Assembly (NCBI RefSeq): GCF_006874465.1
Contig: NZ_VIRL01000024.1
Span: 1-64,000 of the forward strand
From: Microbispora bryophytorum
GTDB taxonomy: Bacteria > Actinomycetota > Actinomycetes > Streptosporangiales > Streptosporangiaceae
DNA: 64,000 nt
Direction: 5' to 3'
Made by a program: the position numbers and the translations under genes. Below the pieces are notes generated by a model. That model saw nothing but the letters and a program-made list of their open reading frames with translations, had not been told where the DNA came from and made no database searches. This document shows positions 42,416 to 50,397 of the stretch, one piece after another. Every line of letters starts with the position of its first letter. Position 1 is the first letter of the stretch.

Positions 42416-43690
42416 ATGAGGATTCGCGAGATCAACGTCACACCGGTCGCCTTCCGCGACCCGCCGCTGCTCAACGCCGCCGGCGTGCACGAGCCCTGGG
42501 CGCTGCGCACAATCGTGGAGATCGTCACCGACGAGGGACTGACCGGCCTCGGGGAGACCTACGGCGACCTCGACCACCTCGTGCGGGTGCGCGACGCCGC
42601 CGGGGCGCTGATCGGCCACGACGTCTACGGCCACAACGCGATGTACGCCACCGTCGCCGGCCTCGTCGGGGCCGACGTCGTCACCGACCTGCACGGCCTG
42701 ACCGGCACCTCCTCGCGGGCCAAGACCGTCGACCGGATCTTCTCCCCCTTCGAGGTCGCCTGCCTGGACATCCGCGGCAAGGCGGTGGGGCGGCCCGTCG
42801 TCGACCTGCTCGGCGGCCGGGTGCGCGACGCCGTGCCGTACAGCGCCTATCTGTTCTACAAGTGGGCGGGCCATCCGGGCGCGCCGGAGGACGGCTTCGG
42901 CGCCGCGCTCGACCCCGACGGGGTGGTCGAGCAGGCCCGCCTGCTGATCGGCCGGTACGGCTTCCGCTCGATCAAGCTCAAGGGCGGGGTGTTCCCGCCG
43001 GAGCAGGAGGTCGAGGCGGTCCACGCGCTGCGTGAGGCGTTCCCCGAGCACCCGCTGCGTCTCGACCCCAACGCCGTCTGGAGCGTGGAGACCTCGATCC
43101 GGGTGGGCCGCGAGCTCGACGGCGTGCTCGAATACCTGGAGGACCCGGCCGAGGGCATCGAGAACATGGCGCGGGTCGCCGCCGAGGTGCCGATGCCCCT
43201 CGCCACGAACATGTGCGTCGTCACCCCCGAGCACATCCCGCCGGCCGTCCGCCAGGGAGCCATCGGCGTGCTGCTGACCGACCACCACTACTGGGGCGGT
43301 CTGGTGCGCTCCGCGCACATCGCCACGCTGTGCGAGACCTTCGGCATCGAGCTGTCCATGCACTCCAACTCCCACCTCGGCATCAGCCTCGCCGCGATGA
43401 CCCACCTGGCCGCCGCCACCCCCGCGGTCACGCACGCCTGCGACACCCACACCCCCTGGCAGGACGGTCAGGACGTGGTCGCCCCATCTTCGGGCGGTAA
43501 GGGCGCGCTGCGGTTCGTGGACGGCGCGGTCCAGGTGCCGGACGGCCCCGGTCTCGGGGTGGAACTCGACCGCGACGCCCTCGCAATCATGAACGAGCAG
43601 TATGAGAAGTGCGGGGTCCGCTCCCGCGACGACGCGACGTACATGAGGTCGGTCGACCCGTCCTTCTCCGCACGGAGGCCACGCTGGTGA
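42416..43690 (+). CDS. Glucarate/galactarate dehydratase-like enolase
   Basis: 424 residues from the ATG at 42416 with AGGAG; an ATG at 42404 overlapping the kdgD stop is possible. Glucarate-dehydratase branch of the enolase superfamily: K187-x-K189 (SIKLKGG), D217 (LDPNA), ATNMCVV, TDHHYWGG and catalytic His in SMHSNSH. It dehydrates D-glucarate (and perhaps galactarate) to 5-keto-4-deoxyglucarate, the substrate of the KdgD encoded just upstream. Overlaps the next gene by GTGA. Confidence 0.88.
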   Translation: MRIREINVTPVAFRDPPLLNAAGVHEPWALRTIVEIVTDEGLTGLGETYGDLDHLVRVRDAAGALIGHDVYGHNAMYATVAGLVGADVVTDLHGLTGTSSRAKTVDRIFSPFEVACLDIRGKAVGRPVVDLLGGRVRDAVPYSAYLFYKWAGHPGAPEDGFGAALDPDGVVEQARLLIGRYGFRSIKLKGGVFPPEQEVEAVHALREAFPEHPLRLDPNAVWSVETSIRVGRELDGVLEYLEDPAEGIENMARVAAEVPMPLATNMCVVTPEHIPPAVRQGAIGVLLTDHHYWGGLVRSAHIATLCETFGIELSMHSNSHLGISLAAMTHLAAATPAVTHACDTHTPWQDGQDVVAPSSGGKGALRFVDGAVQVPDGPGLGVELDRDALAIMNEQYEKCGVRSRDDATYMRSVDPSFSARRPRW

Positions 43691-44808
43691 ACGTCATCTA
43701 CGCCTACCCCTGGGACATCGTCGGCGACCCCGGCGCCGCCGCGCGGCTCAAGGCGCTCGGCGTCGACGCGGTGGCGCTCGCCGCGTCCTACCACACCACC
43801 CGCGCCGCGACCCCCGCCCATCCGGCGCACCGGCTGGTCGAGGCGCGGCACGCGGCCTGCTACGTCCCCGTACGCGAGGAGGCGTGGAAGGGCAACCGGC
43901 TCGTGCCCGGCGCCCCGTCGTGGGTGGACTCGGCCGACCCGTTCGGGGAGGCCAGGGACGCCCTGCGCGCCGCCGGCCTGCCGGTGCGGGCGTGGACCGT
44001 GCTGACCCACAACACGCTGCTCGGCTCGGCCAACCCCGACCTGGTCGTCACCAACGCCTTCGGTGAGATCTATCCGTACGCGCTGTGCCCGGCGGCGTCC
44101 GACGTGCGCGACTACTGCCGGACGCTGGTCCGCGAGGTCGTCGAGGCGGGCGACCCCGACGCGCTGATCCTCGAGGCGTGCGGCGCGCTCGGCTTCCGCC
44201 ACGGCGGCCACCACGAGAAGACCGACGGCGCGGACTGGTCGCCCGCGCAGGTCGCGCTGCTGTCGCTGTGCTTCTGCGCGGCCTGCGTGCGCCGCTACGA
44301 GGCGGCAGGACTGGACGTCGCCGAGGTCCGCGCGCGGGTGCGGGCGGGCGTGGACGGCGCGCCGCGCTCGGTCGAGGACGCGCTCGGCGACCTGGCCGGC
44401 GCGATGCGCGACCTGCGCACGGGGCTCGCGGGCGAACTGCGCGACCTGCTGCTGGCCGAGGCCAGGGCCGTACGGCCGGATCTGGGCATCGCCCTGCACG
44501 CCAGCGCCGACCCGTGGGCGACCGGCCCGTTCGCGACCGTGCCCGCGGGGGTGGACGCCGACCTGCTCGTCGGCAACTGCTGGAACGCCGCCGAGGTGGA
44601 CGAGGCCGGGCTGCGCGCCCTGAGCCGGCTCGGCCCCCGCGTGGGCGCGTACGTGCTGGCCCTGCCTCCGCGCCCGGCGGACGGCGCGGCCCTGTCGTTC
44701 CTGGCCGAGGCCTACACGGCGGCCGGCGCCGCCGAGATCCACTGGTATCACGGCGGCCTCGCCTCCGCGGCGCGGCTGAAGGCGATCGCGGAGGCCGTCC
44801 GCCGCTGA
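43687..44808 (+). CDS. Uncharacterised barrel-like protein coupled to the glucarate dehydratase
   Basis: 373 residues from a GTG overlapping the preceding stop, so translation is coupled. It begins NVIYAYPWDIVGDPGAAARL and has alternating strand/helix segments (VDAVALAASYH, VRAWTVLTHNT, PDALILEACGALG, LGIALHASADPWATG, AAEIHWYHGGLAS) like a TIM barrel of the family-10-like or DUF4434 sort. A FCAACVRRYE cysteine pair lies mid-protein. No signal peptide. I do not recognise a characterised family. A role with sugar acids or their lactones is inferred from the coupling only. Confidence 0.7.
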   Translation: MNVIYAYPWDIVGDPGAAARLKALGVDAVALAASYHTTRAATPAHPAHRLVEARHAACYVPVREEAWKGNRLVPGAPSWVDSADPFGEARDALRAAGLPVRAWTVLTHNTLLGSANPDLVVTNAFGEIYPYALCPAASDVRDYCRTLVREVVEAGDPDALILEACGALGFRHGGHHEKTDGADWSPAQVALLSLCFCAACVRRYEAAGLDVAEVRARVRAGVDGAPRSVEDALGDLAGAMRDLRTGLAGELRDLLLAEARAVRPDLGIALHASADPWATGPFATVPAGVDADLLVGNCWNAAEVDEAGLRALSRLGPRVGAYVLALPPRPADGAALSFLAEAYTAAGAAEIHWYHGGLASAARLKAIAEAVRR

Positions 44809-44860
44809 ACCGCACCGCTCCCCACCACACAGAGCCGGACGATGCGGAACAATCAACGGC

Positions 44861-47800
44861 ATGCGGTTCGGCATCCTCGGCCCCACGGAGGCGCGGCCCG
44901 ACGGCGACCGCCCGGTGCCGGTCGGCGGGCCGGGGCTGCGGGCGCTGCTCGGCCTGCTGCTCCTCAACGCGGGCCGGGTGGTCACCACCGACCGCCTGAT
45001 CGACGGCCTGTACGGCGCCGAGCCTCCATCCGGGGCGGACAACGCGCTGCAGGCGCAGGTGTCGCGGCTGCGCCGGCACCTCGCCGGCCGTGGCGACCTG
45101 GGCGACCTGGGCGACCTGATCGTGCGGGAACCCGCGGGCTACCGGCTGGCGGTGGACCCCGACGACGTGGACGCATCGCGCTTCGAACGGCTGGCGGCCG
45201 AGGGGCGGCGGGCGCTCGACGCGGGCGACCCCGGCCGGGCCGCCGCCCTGCTCGGCCAGGCCCTCGGGCTGTGGCGCGGCCCGGCGCTCGCGGACGTGCC
45301 CGACGCGCCGTTCGCACCCGCCCAGGCGGTCCGGCTGGAGGAGCTGCGCCTGTCGGCGGCCGAGGACCTCACCGAGGCGGGCCTGGCCCTCGGACGGCAC
45401 CGCGACCTGCTCCCCGAGCTGCAGGAGCGGGTCGCCGCGCACCCGCTGCGGGAGCGCTCGCGCGGGCAGCTCATGCGCGCGCTGTACGCCGCGGGCCGCC
45501 CGGCGGAGGCGCTGGCCGCCTACGACGACGCCCGGCGGATCCTCGCCGACGAGCTGGGCGCCGACCCGTCGGCCGAGCTGTCCGCGATCCACCTCGCGGT
45601 GCTGCGCTCCGATCCGGCCCTCACCCCCGCCTCCGCCCCCGCCTCCGCCGGGCTCGGCGGGCGGCCGGTGCCGCTCACCTCACTCGTGGGCCGCGCCGCC
45701 GAGCTGGAGCGCATCGACGCGCTGCTCGCCGAGGCGCGGCTGGTGACGCTCACCGGCCCGGGCGGCACCGGGAAGACCCGGCTGGCACTCGAAGCGGCCA
45801 CCCGGTGGCCCGGCGAGGTCTGCCTCGTGGAGCTGGCCCCGCTCACCGACGGCGCCGACGTGCCGCAGGCCGTGCTCGGCGCGCTCGGGCTGCGCGAGAG
45901 CGCCCTGGCCATCCCCACTCCCGGGACCCGGCAGGGCGCCGCCGATCCCCTCGCCCGCCTGGTGGCGGCCCTGACACTGCGGCCGGTGCTGCTCGTGCTC
46001 GACAACTGTGAGCACGTCGTGGAGGAGGCGGCCCGGCTCGCCGACCGGCTGCTCGCGGCCTGCCCCGCCCTGCGCGTGCTGGCCACCGGCAGGGAGGCGC
46101 TCGGCATCACCGGCGAGCGCCTGTGCCCGGTTCCCCCGCTGCGGGTCCCCCCGCCCCCTGCCGGTGAATCCGCCGACGAGCTCACCGTCGAGGACGCGCT
46201 CGCCTATCCGGCCGTAGGGCTGTTCGTCGAGCGGGCGGCCGCCGTACGGCCCGGCTTCGTCCTCGCGCCCGGCGACGTCGAGCACGTGCTGCGGATCTGC
46301 CGGGCGCTGGACGGGCTGCCGCTGGCCGTCGAGCTGGCCGCGGCGCGGCTGCGCTCGCTGCCCCTGGTCCGCATCGCCGCCCGGCTCGGAACCGGCGACG
46401 GCACCGTCGCCATGGGACCGGAGGGCGACGCCCCGCGCTTCGCGCTGCTGTCACGCGGCAGCCGTACGGCGCAGCCACGCCACCGGACGCTGCGCGCGGT
46501 CGTCGAGTGGAGTTGGGACCTGCTCGACGAGCCGGAGCGCGCGCTCGCGCGGCGCCTGACGGTCTTCGCGGGCGGTGCGACGCTGGAGGCGGCCGAGCGG
46601 GTGTGCGGCCTGCCCGACACCGACGGCGTGCTCGCCTCCCTGGTCGACAAGTCACTCGTCGAGGTGGTGGACGACCGCTATCGGATGCTGGAGACGATCC
46701 GGGCGTTCTGCGCCGAACGGCTGGCCGAGGCCGGCGAGAGCGAGCCCATGCGCGAGGCCCACCTCGCGTACGTCCTGGACCTCGCCACCACGGCGGACCC
46801 GCACCTGCGCGGGCCGGACCAGATCGAGTGGCTGCGCCGGCTGGACGGCGAGCGCGACGACCTGCAGGCCGCGCTGCGCCGCGCCGTACGCGCCGGCGAC
46901 GTGACGCCCGCGCTGCGGCTGCTGTCGGCCGCGACCGGCTACTGGCTGCTGCGCGGACTGCGCGGCGAGGCCGCCCGGCTCGCCGCCGAACTGCTCGGCA
47001 GGCTCGGTGCCACGCCGCCGGACGGGCTGGAGGAGGAGCACGTGGTGTGCGCCTGCCTCGTGGCCTGGGGCGGGACGAGCGGCCCCGTCGTGGACGCGCT
47101 CGTGGCCGAGGTCGTCCGCCGGACCTACACGCTGCCCATGCCGCCTCGCCAGCCGTTCCTCCTCGTGCTGCACGCGATGATCAGCGGTCCTCCCGCCAGG
47201 GAGGAACTCCACCGGCTGGAGGACCTGTTCCGTGTGCTCGACCGTGACCCGTGGACGCGGATGCTCAGCCGGTTCAGCCTCTCCTATCTCAAGACGTTCG
47301 ACGGCCGGCTCGACGAGGCCGAGCAGGAGCTCACCGGCGCGCTCCGGGACGCCCGCGCCGCCGGGGACGTGTGGCTTCGGGTGATGGTGTTGTCCGCGAT
47401 GTCCGACGTCGCCGACCGGCGGGGACATCTCGAACGGGTCGAGGCGCTGACCAACGAAGCGCTCGACCTGGCCGAGCGGCTGGGCGCCACGGCGGACCTC
47501 GCCGAGACCCTCTGCCGGCGCGCCTGGGCCCGGATGCGTTCCGGAGACACGGACTCCGCGAGGGCCGACTTCGAGCGGGCCGCCGAGCTGTCCCGGCGGA
47601 CCGGCGCCCCGGAGGCCCTCGCGACGGCGCTCCTCGGGCTCGGCGAGCTCGCCCGGCTCGGCGGTGACCTGCCCGAGGCCCGGCGGTGGTACGAGACGGC
47701 CCTGGCGGAATGCACGGCCGAGTGGTTCAACGCCGAGGAGACGCGCTCGCACGTCTACCTCGCGCTCGGCTGGGCCGCGCAGATGTCGGGCGAGACCGCA

Positions 47801-48190
47801 GAGGCACTGGCGTGGCACCGCCGCGCCCTCACCACCGGCCTCGGCACTCGCAGCCTCACCATGACCGCCGCGGTCGCAGAGGGCGTCGCCGGCGTCGCGG
47901 TGCTGGAGGAGGCCCCCGAGCGGGCCGCCTGGCTGCTGGGCGTCGGCGCCGCGCTGCGCGGGGCTCCCGCCGCCCGCGACCCGGACGTCGCCCGGATCGA
48001 GGCGCGCTGCCGGGCCGCCCTCGGCGACGACGCCTTCGACCGGGCGTACGCCGAGGCCGAGGCGTTCACCCGGCAGCGGATGCCGGTCACGGCGGGCAGC
48101 GCGGGGGGCAGCGCGGGGGGCAGCGCGGGGGGCACGGAGACCGCGGCGCTGACCGTCATCGAAGGGCACCTGTCAGCGCTCGGTGGGTGA
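44861..48190 (+). CDS. AfsR/SARP-type transcriptional regulator (BTAD + NB-ARC-like ATPase + TPR)
   Basis: 1109 residues. OmpR-type DNA-binding wing (~5-90), BTAD domain (~95-240, LPELQERVAAHPLRERSRGQ), STAND/NB-ARC ATPase with Walker A LTGPGGTGKTR near residue 300, winged-helix linker (RTLRAVVEWSWDLLDEPERA) and a long TPR-like helical C-terminus (~650-1080). Such proteins activate secondary-metabolism or transport genes. It lies immediately upstream of a DHA2 efflux pump. The C-terminus has Gly/Ser repeats coded by a 12-bp tandem repeat. Confidence 0.9.
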   Translation: MRFGILGPTEARPDGDRPVPVGGPGLRALLGLLLLNAGRVVTTDRLIDGLYGAEPPSGADNALQAQVSRLRRHLAGRGDLGDLGDLIVREPAGYRLAVDPDDVDASRFERLAAEGRRALDAGDPGRAAALLGQALGLWRGPALADVPDAPFAPAQAVRLEELRLSAAEDLTEAGLALGRHRDLLPELQERVAAHPLRERSRGQLMRALYAAGRPAEALAAYDDARRILADELGADPSAELSAIHLAVLRSDPALTPASAPASAGLGGRPVPLTSLVGRAAELERIDALLAEARLVTLTGPGGTGKTRLALEAATRWPGEVCLVELAPLTDGADVPQAVLGALGLRESALAIPTPGTRQGAADPLARLVAALTLRPVLLVLDNCEHVVEEAARLADRLLAACPALRVLATGREALGITGERLCPVPPLRVPPPPAGESADELTVEDALAYPAVGLFVERAAAVRPGFVLAPGDVEHVLRICRALDGLPLAVELAAARLRSLPLVRIAARLGTGDGTVAMGPEGDAPRFALLSRGSRTAQPRHRTLRAVVEWSWDLLDEPERALARRLTVFAGGATLEAAERVCGLPDTDGVLASLVDKSLVEVVDDRYRMLETIRAFCAERLAEAGESEPMREAHLAYVLDLATTADPHLRGPDQIEWLRRLDGERDDLQAALRRAVRAGDVTPALRLLSAATGYWLLRGLRGEAARLAAELLGRLGATPPDGLEEEHVVCACLVAWGGTSGPVVDALVAEVVRRTYTLPMPPRQPFLLVLHAMISGPPAREELHRLEDLFRVLDRDPWTRMLSRFSLSYLKTFDGRLDEAEQELTGALRDARAAGDVWLRVMVLSAMSDVADRRGHLERVEALTNEALDLAERLGATADLAETLCRRAWARMRSGDTDSARADFERAAELSRRTGAPEALATALLGLGELARLGGDLPEARRWYETALAECTAEWFNAEETRSHVYLALGWAAQMSGETAEALAWHRRALTTGLGTRSLTMTAAVAEGVAGVAVLEEAPERAAWLLGVGAALRGAPAARDPDVARIEARCRAALGDDAFDRAYAEAEAFTRQRMPVTAGSAGGSAGGSAGGTETAALTVIEGHLSALGG
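48095..48130 (+). repeat. 3 x 12-bp tandem repeat inside the SARP gene
   Basis: GGCAGCGCGGGG is present three times without interruption and encodes the repeating Gly-Ser-Ala-Gly unit near the C-terminus. Each unit is in frame, so copy-number change would alter length only. Confidence 0.8.
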
Positions 48191-48221
48191 GTCGTCAGCG
48201 CCCCGGCGCACGCTGACGGCC

Positions 48222-49784
48222 ATGAACGACACCTCCCGCAAGTGGGGCACGCTGGTCATCGCCTGCATGGCCATGCTCCTGCTGTCCCTCGACCTCACCG
48301 TGCTGCACCTCGCCCTGCCGAAGCTCGGCGAGGACCTGGCGCCCTCGGCCATCCAGCTGCTGTGGATCGCCGACATCTACGGCTTCGCGCTGGCCGCACT
48401 GCTCGTCACCATGGGCAACCTCGGCGACCGGATCGGGCGCAGGCGGCTGCTGCTCGTCGGCCTGGCCGCCTTCGGCGCCACCTCGGTGCTGACGGCGTAC
48501 GCGCCGAACGCCCCGCTGCTGATCGCCGCCCGCGCGCTCCTCGGCGTGGCCGGCGCGACGATCATGCCCTCGACGCTGTCGCTGATCCGCAACGTGTTTC
48601 CCGACCCGAAGGAGCGGACCACCGCGGTCGGCGTCTGGAGCAGCGTGGGCGCGGTCGGGTTCGCCCTCGGGCCCATCGTCGGCGGCCTGCTGCTCGACCG
48701 CTTCTGGTGGGGCTCGGTCTTCCTGATCAACGTGCCCGTCGTCGCGGCCGTCCTGGTCGCCGGGTTCGTCGTGCTGCCCGAGTCGCGCAACCCCCGCCCC
48801 GGCAGCCTCGACCTCGTCAGCGTCCCGCTGTCGGCCGTGGGCGTGCTCGGCCTGATCTACGCGATGAAGGAGGCCACGACCGGGGGCGTCACCCAGCCGT
48901 CCGTGATCGCCGCGGCGGTGATCGCGGTCGCCGCGCTGGTCGTGTTCGTCCGCAGGCAGACCCGGCTGGCCGAACCGCTGATCGACATCTCACTGTTCCG
49001 GCGGCGCGCGTTCGCGGCCACGGTCGGCGCCGAACTGGTCGCGGTCTTCGCGATGCTCGCCATGTCGGTGGTCTTCGCGCAGTACTTCCAGCTCGTCATG
49101 GGCTGGTCGCCGCTGACGGCCGGGCTCGCCGGCATGCCGGGCGGCCTCGCCGGGGGCGTCGGCGGCGCGCTGTCCGGAGTGCTCGTGCACCGGTGGGGCC
49201 GCGGGCCGGTCGTCAGCCTCGGGCTGGCGCTGACCGCGATCGGGTTCTTCCTGTTCAGCCGGATCGACATGGAGACGCCCTACCTCTACATGCTGGTCGC
49301 CATGATCATCCAGGGCGTCGGGATGGGCTTCACGTTCGCGGTGACCGGCGACACGCTGCTCGCCTCGGTGCCCAAGGAGCGGGCCGGCGCGGCGAGCGCG
49401 ATTTCGGAGACGGCCCACGAGATGGGCGGCGCGCTTGGCATCGCCGTGCTCGGCACCGTGCTGACCAGCGTCTACCGGAACGGCCTGGTGCTTCCGCCCG
49501 GCCTTCCCGACGGACCCGCGGCCGAGGCCCGCGACACGCTCGCCGGCGCGCTGAAGGCCGCCGCCGCGCTCCCGGGCGACGCCGCGGGGGCCGTCGCCCA
49601 GGCCGCGCGCCAGGCGTTCGTCGAGGGCCTCCAGGTCACCGTGCTGACCGGCGCGGGCATCCTGCTCGTGCTCGCGGCCGCCGTGCCGTTCGCGCTGCGC
49701 GGCGTGCCCAAGGTGATCCCCGAGACCGGGGAAGAGGAGACCGGCGGGCAGGAGCCCGCCGAGGGCGCGGTCACGGCCCGCTGA
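48222..49784 (+). CDS. MFS drug efflux transporter, DHA2 family (14 TM)
   Basis: 520 residues from the ATG at 48222; a GTG at 48183 would overlap the SARP gene. Motif A GNLGDRIGRRRLLLVG, motif C region GFALGPIVGG and 14 hydrophobic segments indicate a QacA/SmvA-like proton antiporter. It would export toxic or secondary metabolites. Probably controlled by the SARP-type gene 31 nt upstream. Ribosome-binding site weak. Confidence 0.88.
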   Translation: MNDTSRKWGTLVIACMAMLLLSLDLTVLHLALPKLGEDLAPSAIQLLWIADIYGFALAALLVTMGNLGDRIGRRRLLLVGLAAFGATSVLTAYAPNAPLLIAARALLGVAGATIMPSTLSLIRNVFPDPKERTTAVGVWSSVGAVGFALGPIVGGLLLDRFWWGSVFLINVPVVAAVLVAGFVVLPESRNPRPGSLDLVSVPLSAVGVLGLIYAMKEATTGGVTQPSVIAAAVIAVAALVVFVRRQTRLAEPLIDISLFRRRAFAATVGAELVAVFAMLAMSVVFAQYFQLVMGWSPLTAGLAGMPGGLAGGVGGALSGVLVHRWGRGPVVSLGLALTAIGFFLFSRIDMETPYLYMLVAMIIQGVGMGFTFAVTGDTLLASVPKERAGAASAISETAHEMGGALGIAVLGTVLTSVYRNGLVLPPGLPDGPAAEARDTLAGALKAAAALPGDAAGAVAQAARQAFVEGLQVTVLTGAGILLVLAAAVPFALRGVPKVIPETGEEETGGQEPAEGAVTAR

Positions 49785-49799
49785 GGCGCGGGCCGCACA

Positions 49800-49839
49800 C
49801 GGCGGGGCGTCCCCGTCCTGGTCAGGCGTGCCCCCGCCG
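49800..49839. terminator. Inverted repeat between MFS and DUF402 genes
   Basis: CGGCGGGG (49800-49807) and CCCCGCCG (49832-49839) form an 8-bp stem between two convergent genes. Confidence 0.4.
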
Positions 49840-49850
49840 GGCGCATCCGA

Positions 49851-50348
49851 TCACGTCACAAGGGACAGCCAGCGGTCGTGGGCGCCGTCGAAGGGGCCGG
49901 TCCGGCCGCCCACGGCCTTCATCAGCCAGGCGGCCGACCGCTCCGCCTGGCGGACGATCTCCTCCGGGTACCCGTACCGCACCTGGTGGACGGCGAACTC
50001 GTCCTCGTCGTCCAGGATCAGCCGGCCGTCCCGCATCCGCAGCACGTCGAGGTCGAGATCGGCCATCGTGATCCGGCCGTCGCCGTGGACGGGCACCGTG
50101 GTGACGTCGCAGTAGATCGCGCACCTGTTCGGCCGGGCGTTGAACGTGGCCGTCCACCACGAGTGGCGGGGGAACAGCATCACGAAGGCATCCGGCCAGA
50201 CCACCGGCGGCTCGCTCCCCCGGCGGCCGACGGTGCCCGCGGGACAGCCGGTCCAGACACCGTGCTCGTCCTCGCCCAGCACCCGCGCGTGCTGGTGCCA
50301 GTGCAGCGAACCGCCGTACTTGCGGTAGATGATCCTCACCTCGGACAC
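49851..50348 (-). CDS. DUF402 family protein
   Basis: 165 residues from a GTG. The DUF402 core is visible: RHSWWTATFNARPNRCAIYCDVTT ... ITMADLDLDVLRMRDGRLILDDEDEFAVHQVRYGYPEEIVRQAE. These metal-dependent proteins include predicted ribonucleases or nucleotide phosphatases (e.g. FAU-1/ytlE relatives). It lies 49 nt downstream of rnj on the same strand, so a link to RNA metabolism is possible. Confidence 0.82.
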   Translation of the reverse strand: MSEVRIIYRKYGGSLHWHQHARVLGEDEHGVWTGCPAGTVGRRGSEPPVVWPDAFVMLFPRHSWWTATFNARPNRCAIYCDVTTVPVHGDGRITMADLDLDVLRMRDGRLILDDEDEFAVHQVRYGYPEEIVRQAERSAAWLMKAVGGRTGPFDGAHDRWLSLVT

Positions 50349-50397
50349 GGGCGGGACACTATGCCACGCCCGTCTCCGAGTACAACGGGATAACCGG

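Noticed and set aside
48095-48130. CRISPR-like or regulatory repeat
   Set aside because: Contiguous 12-bp units inside a coding region, without spacers.
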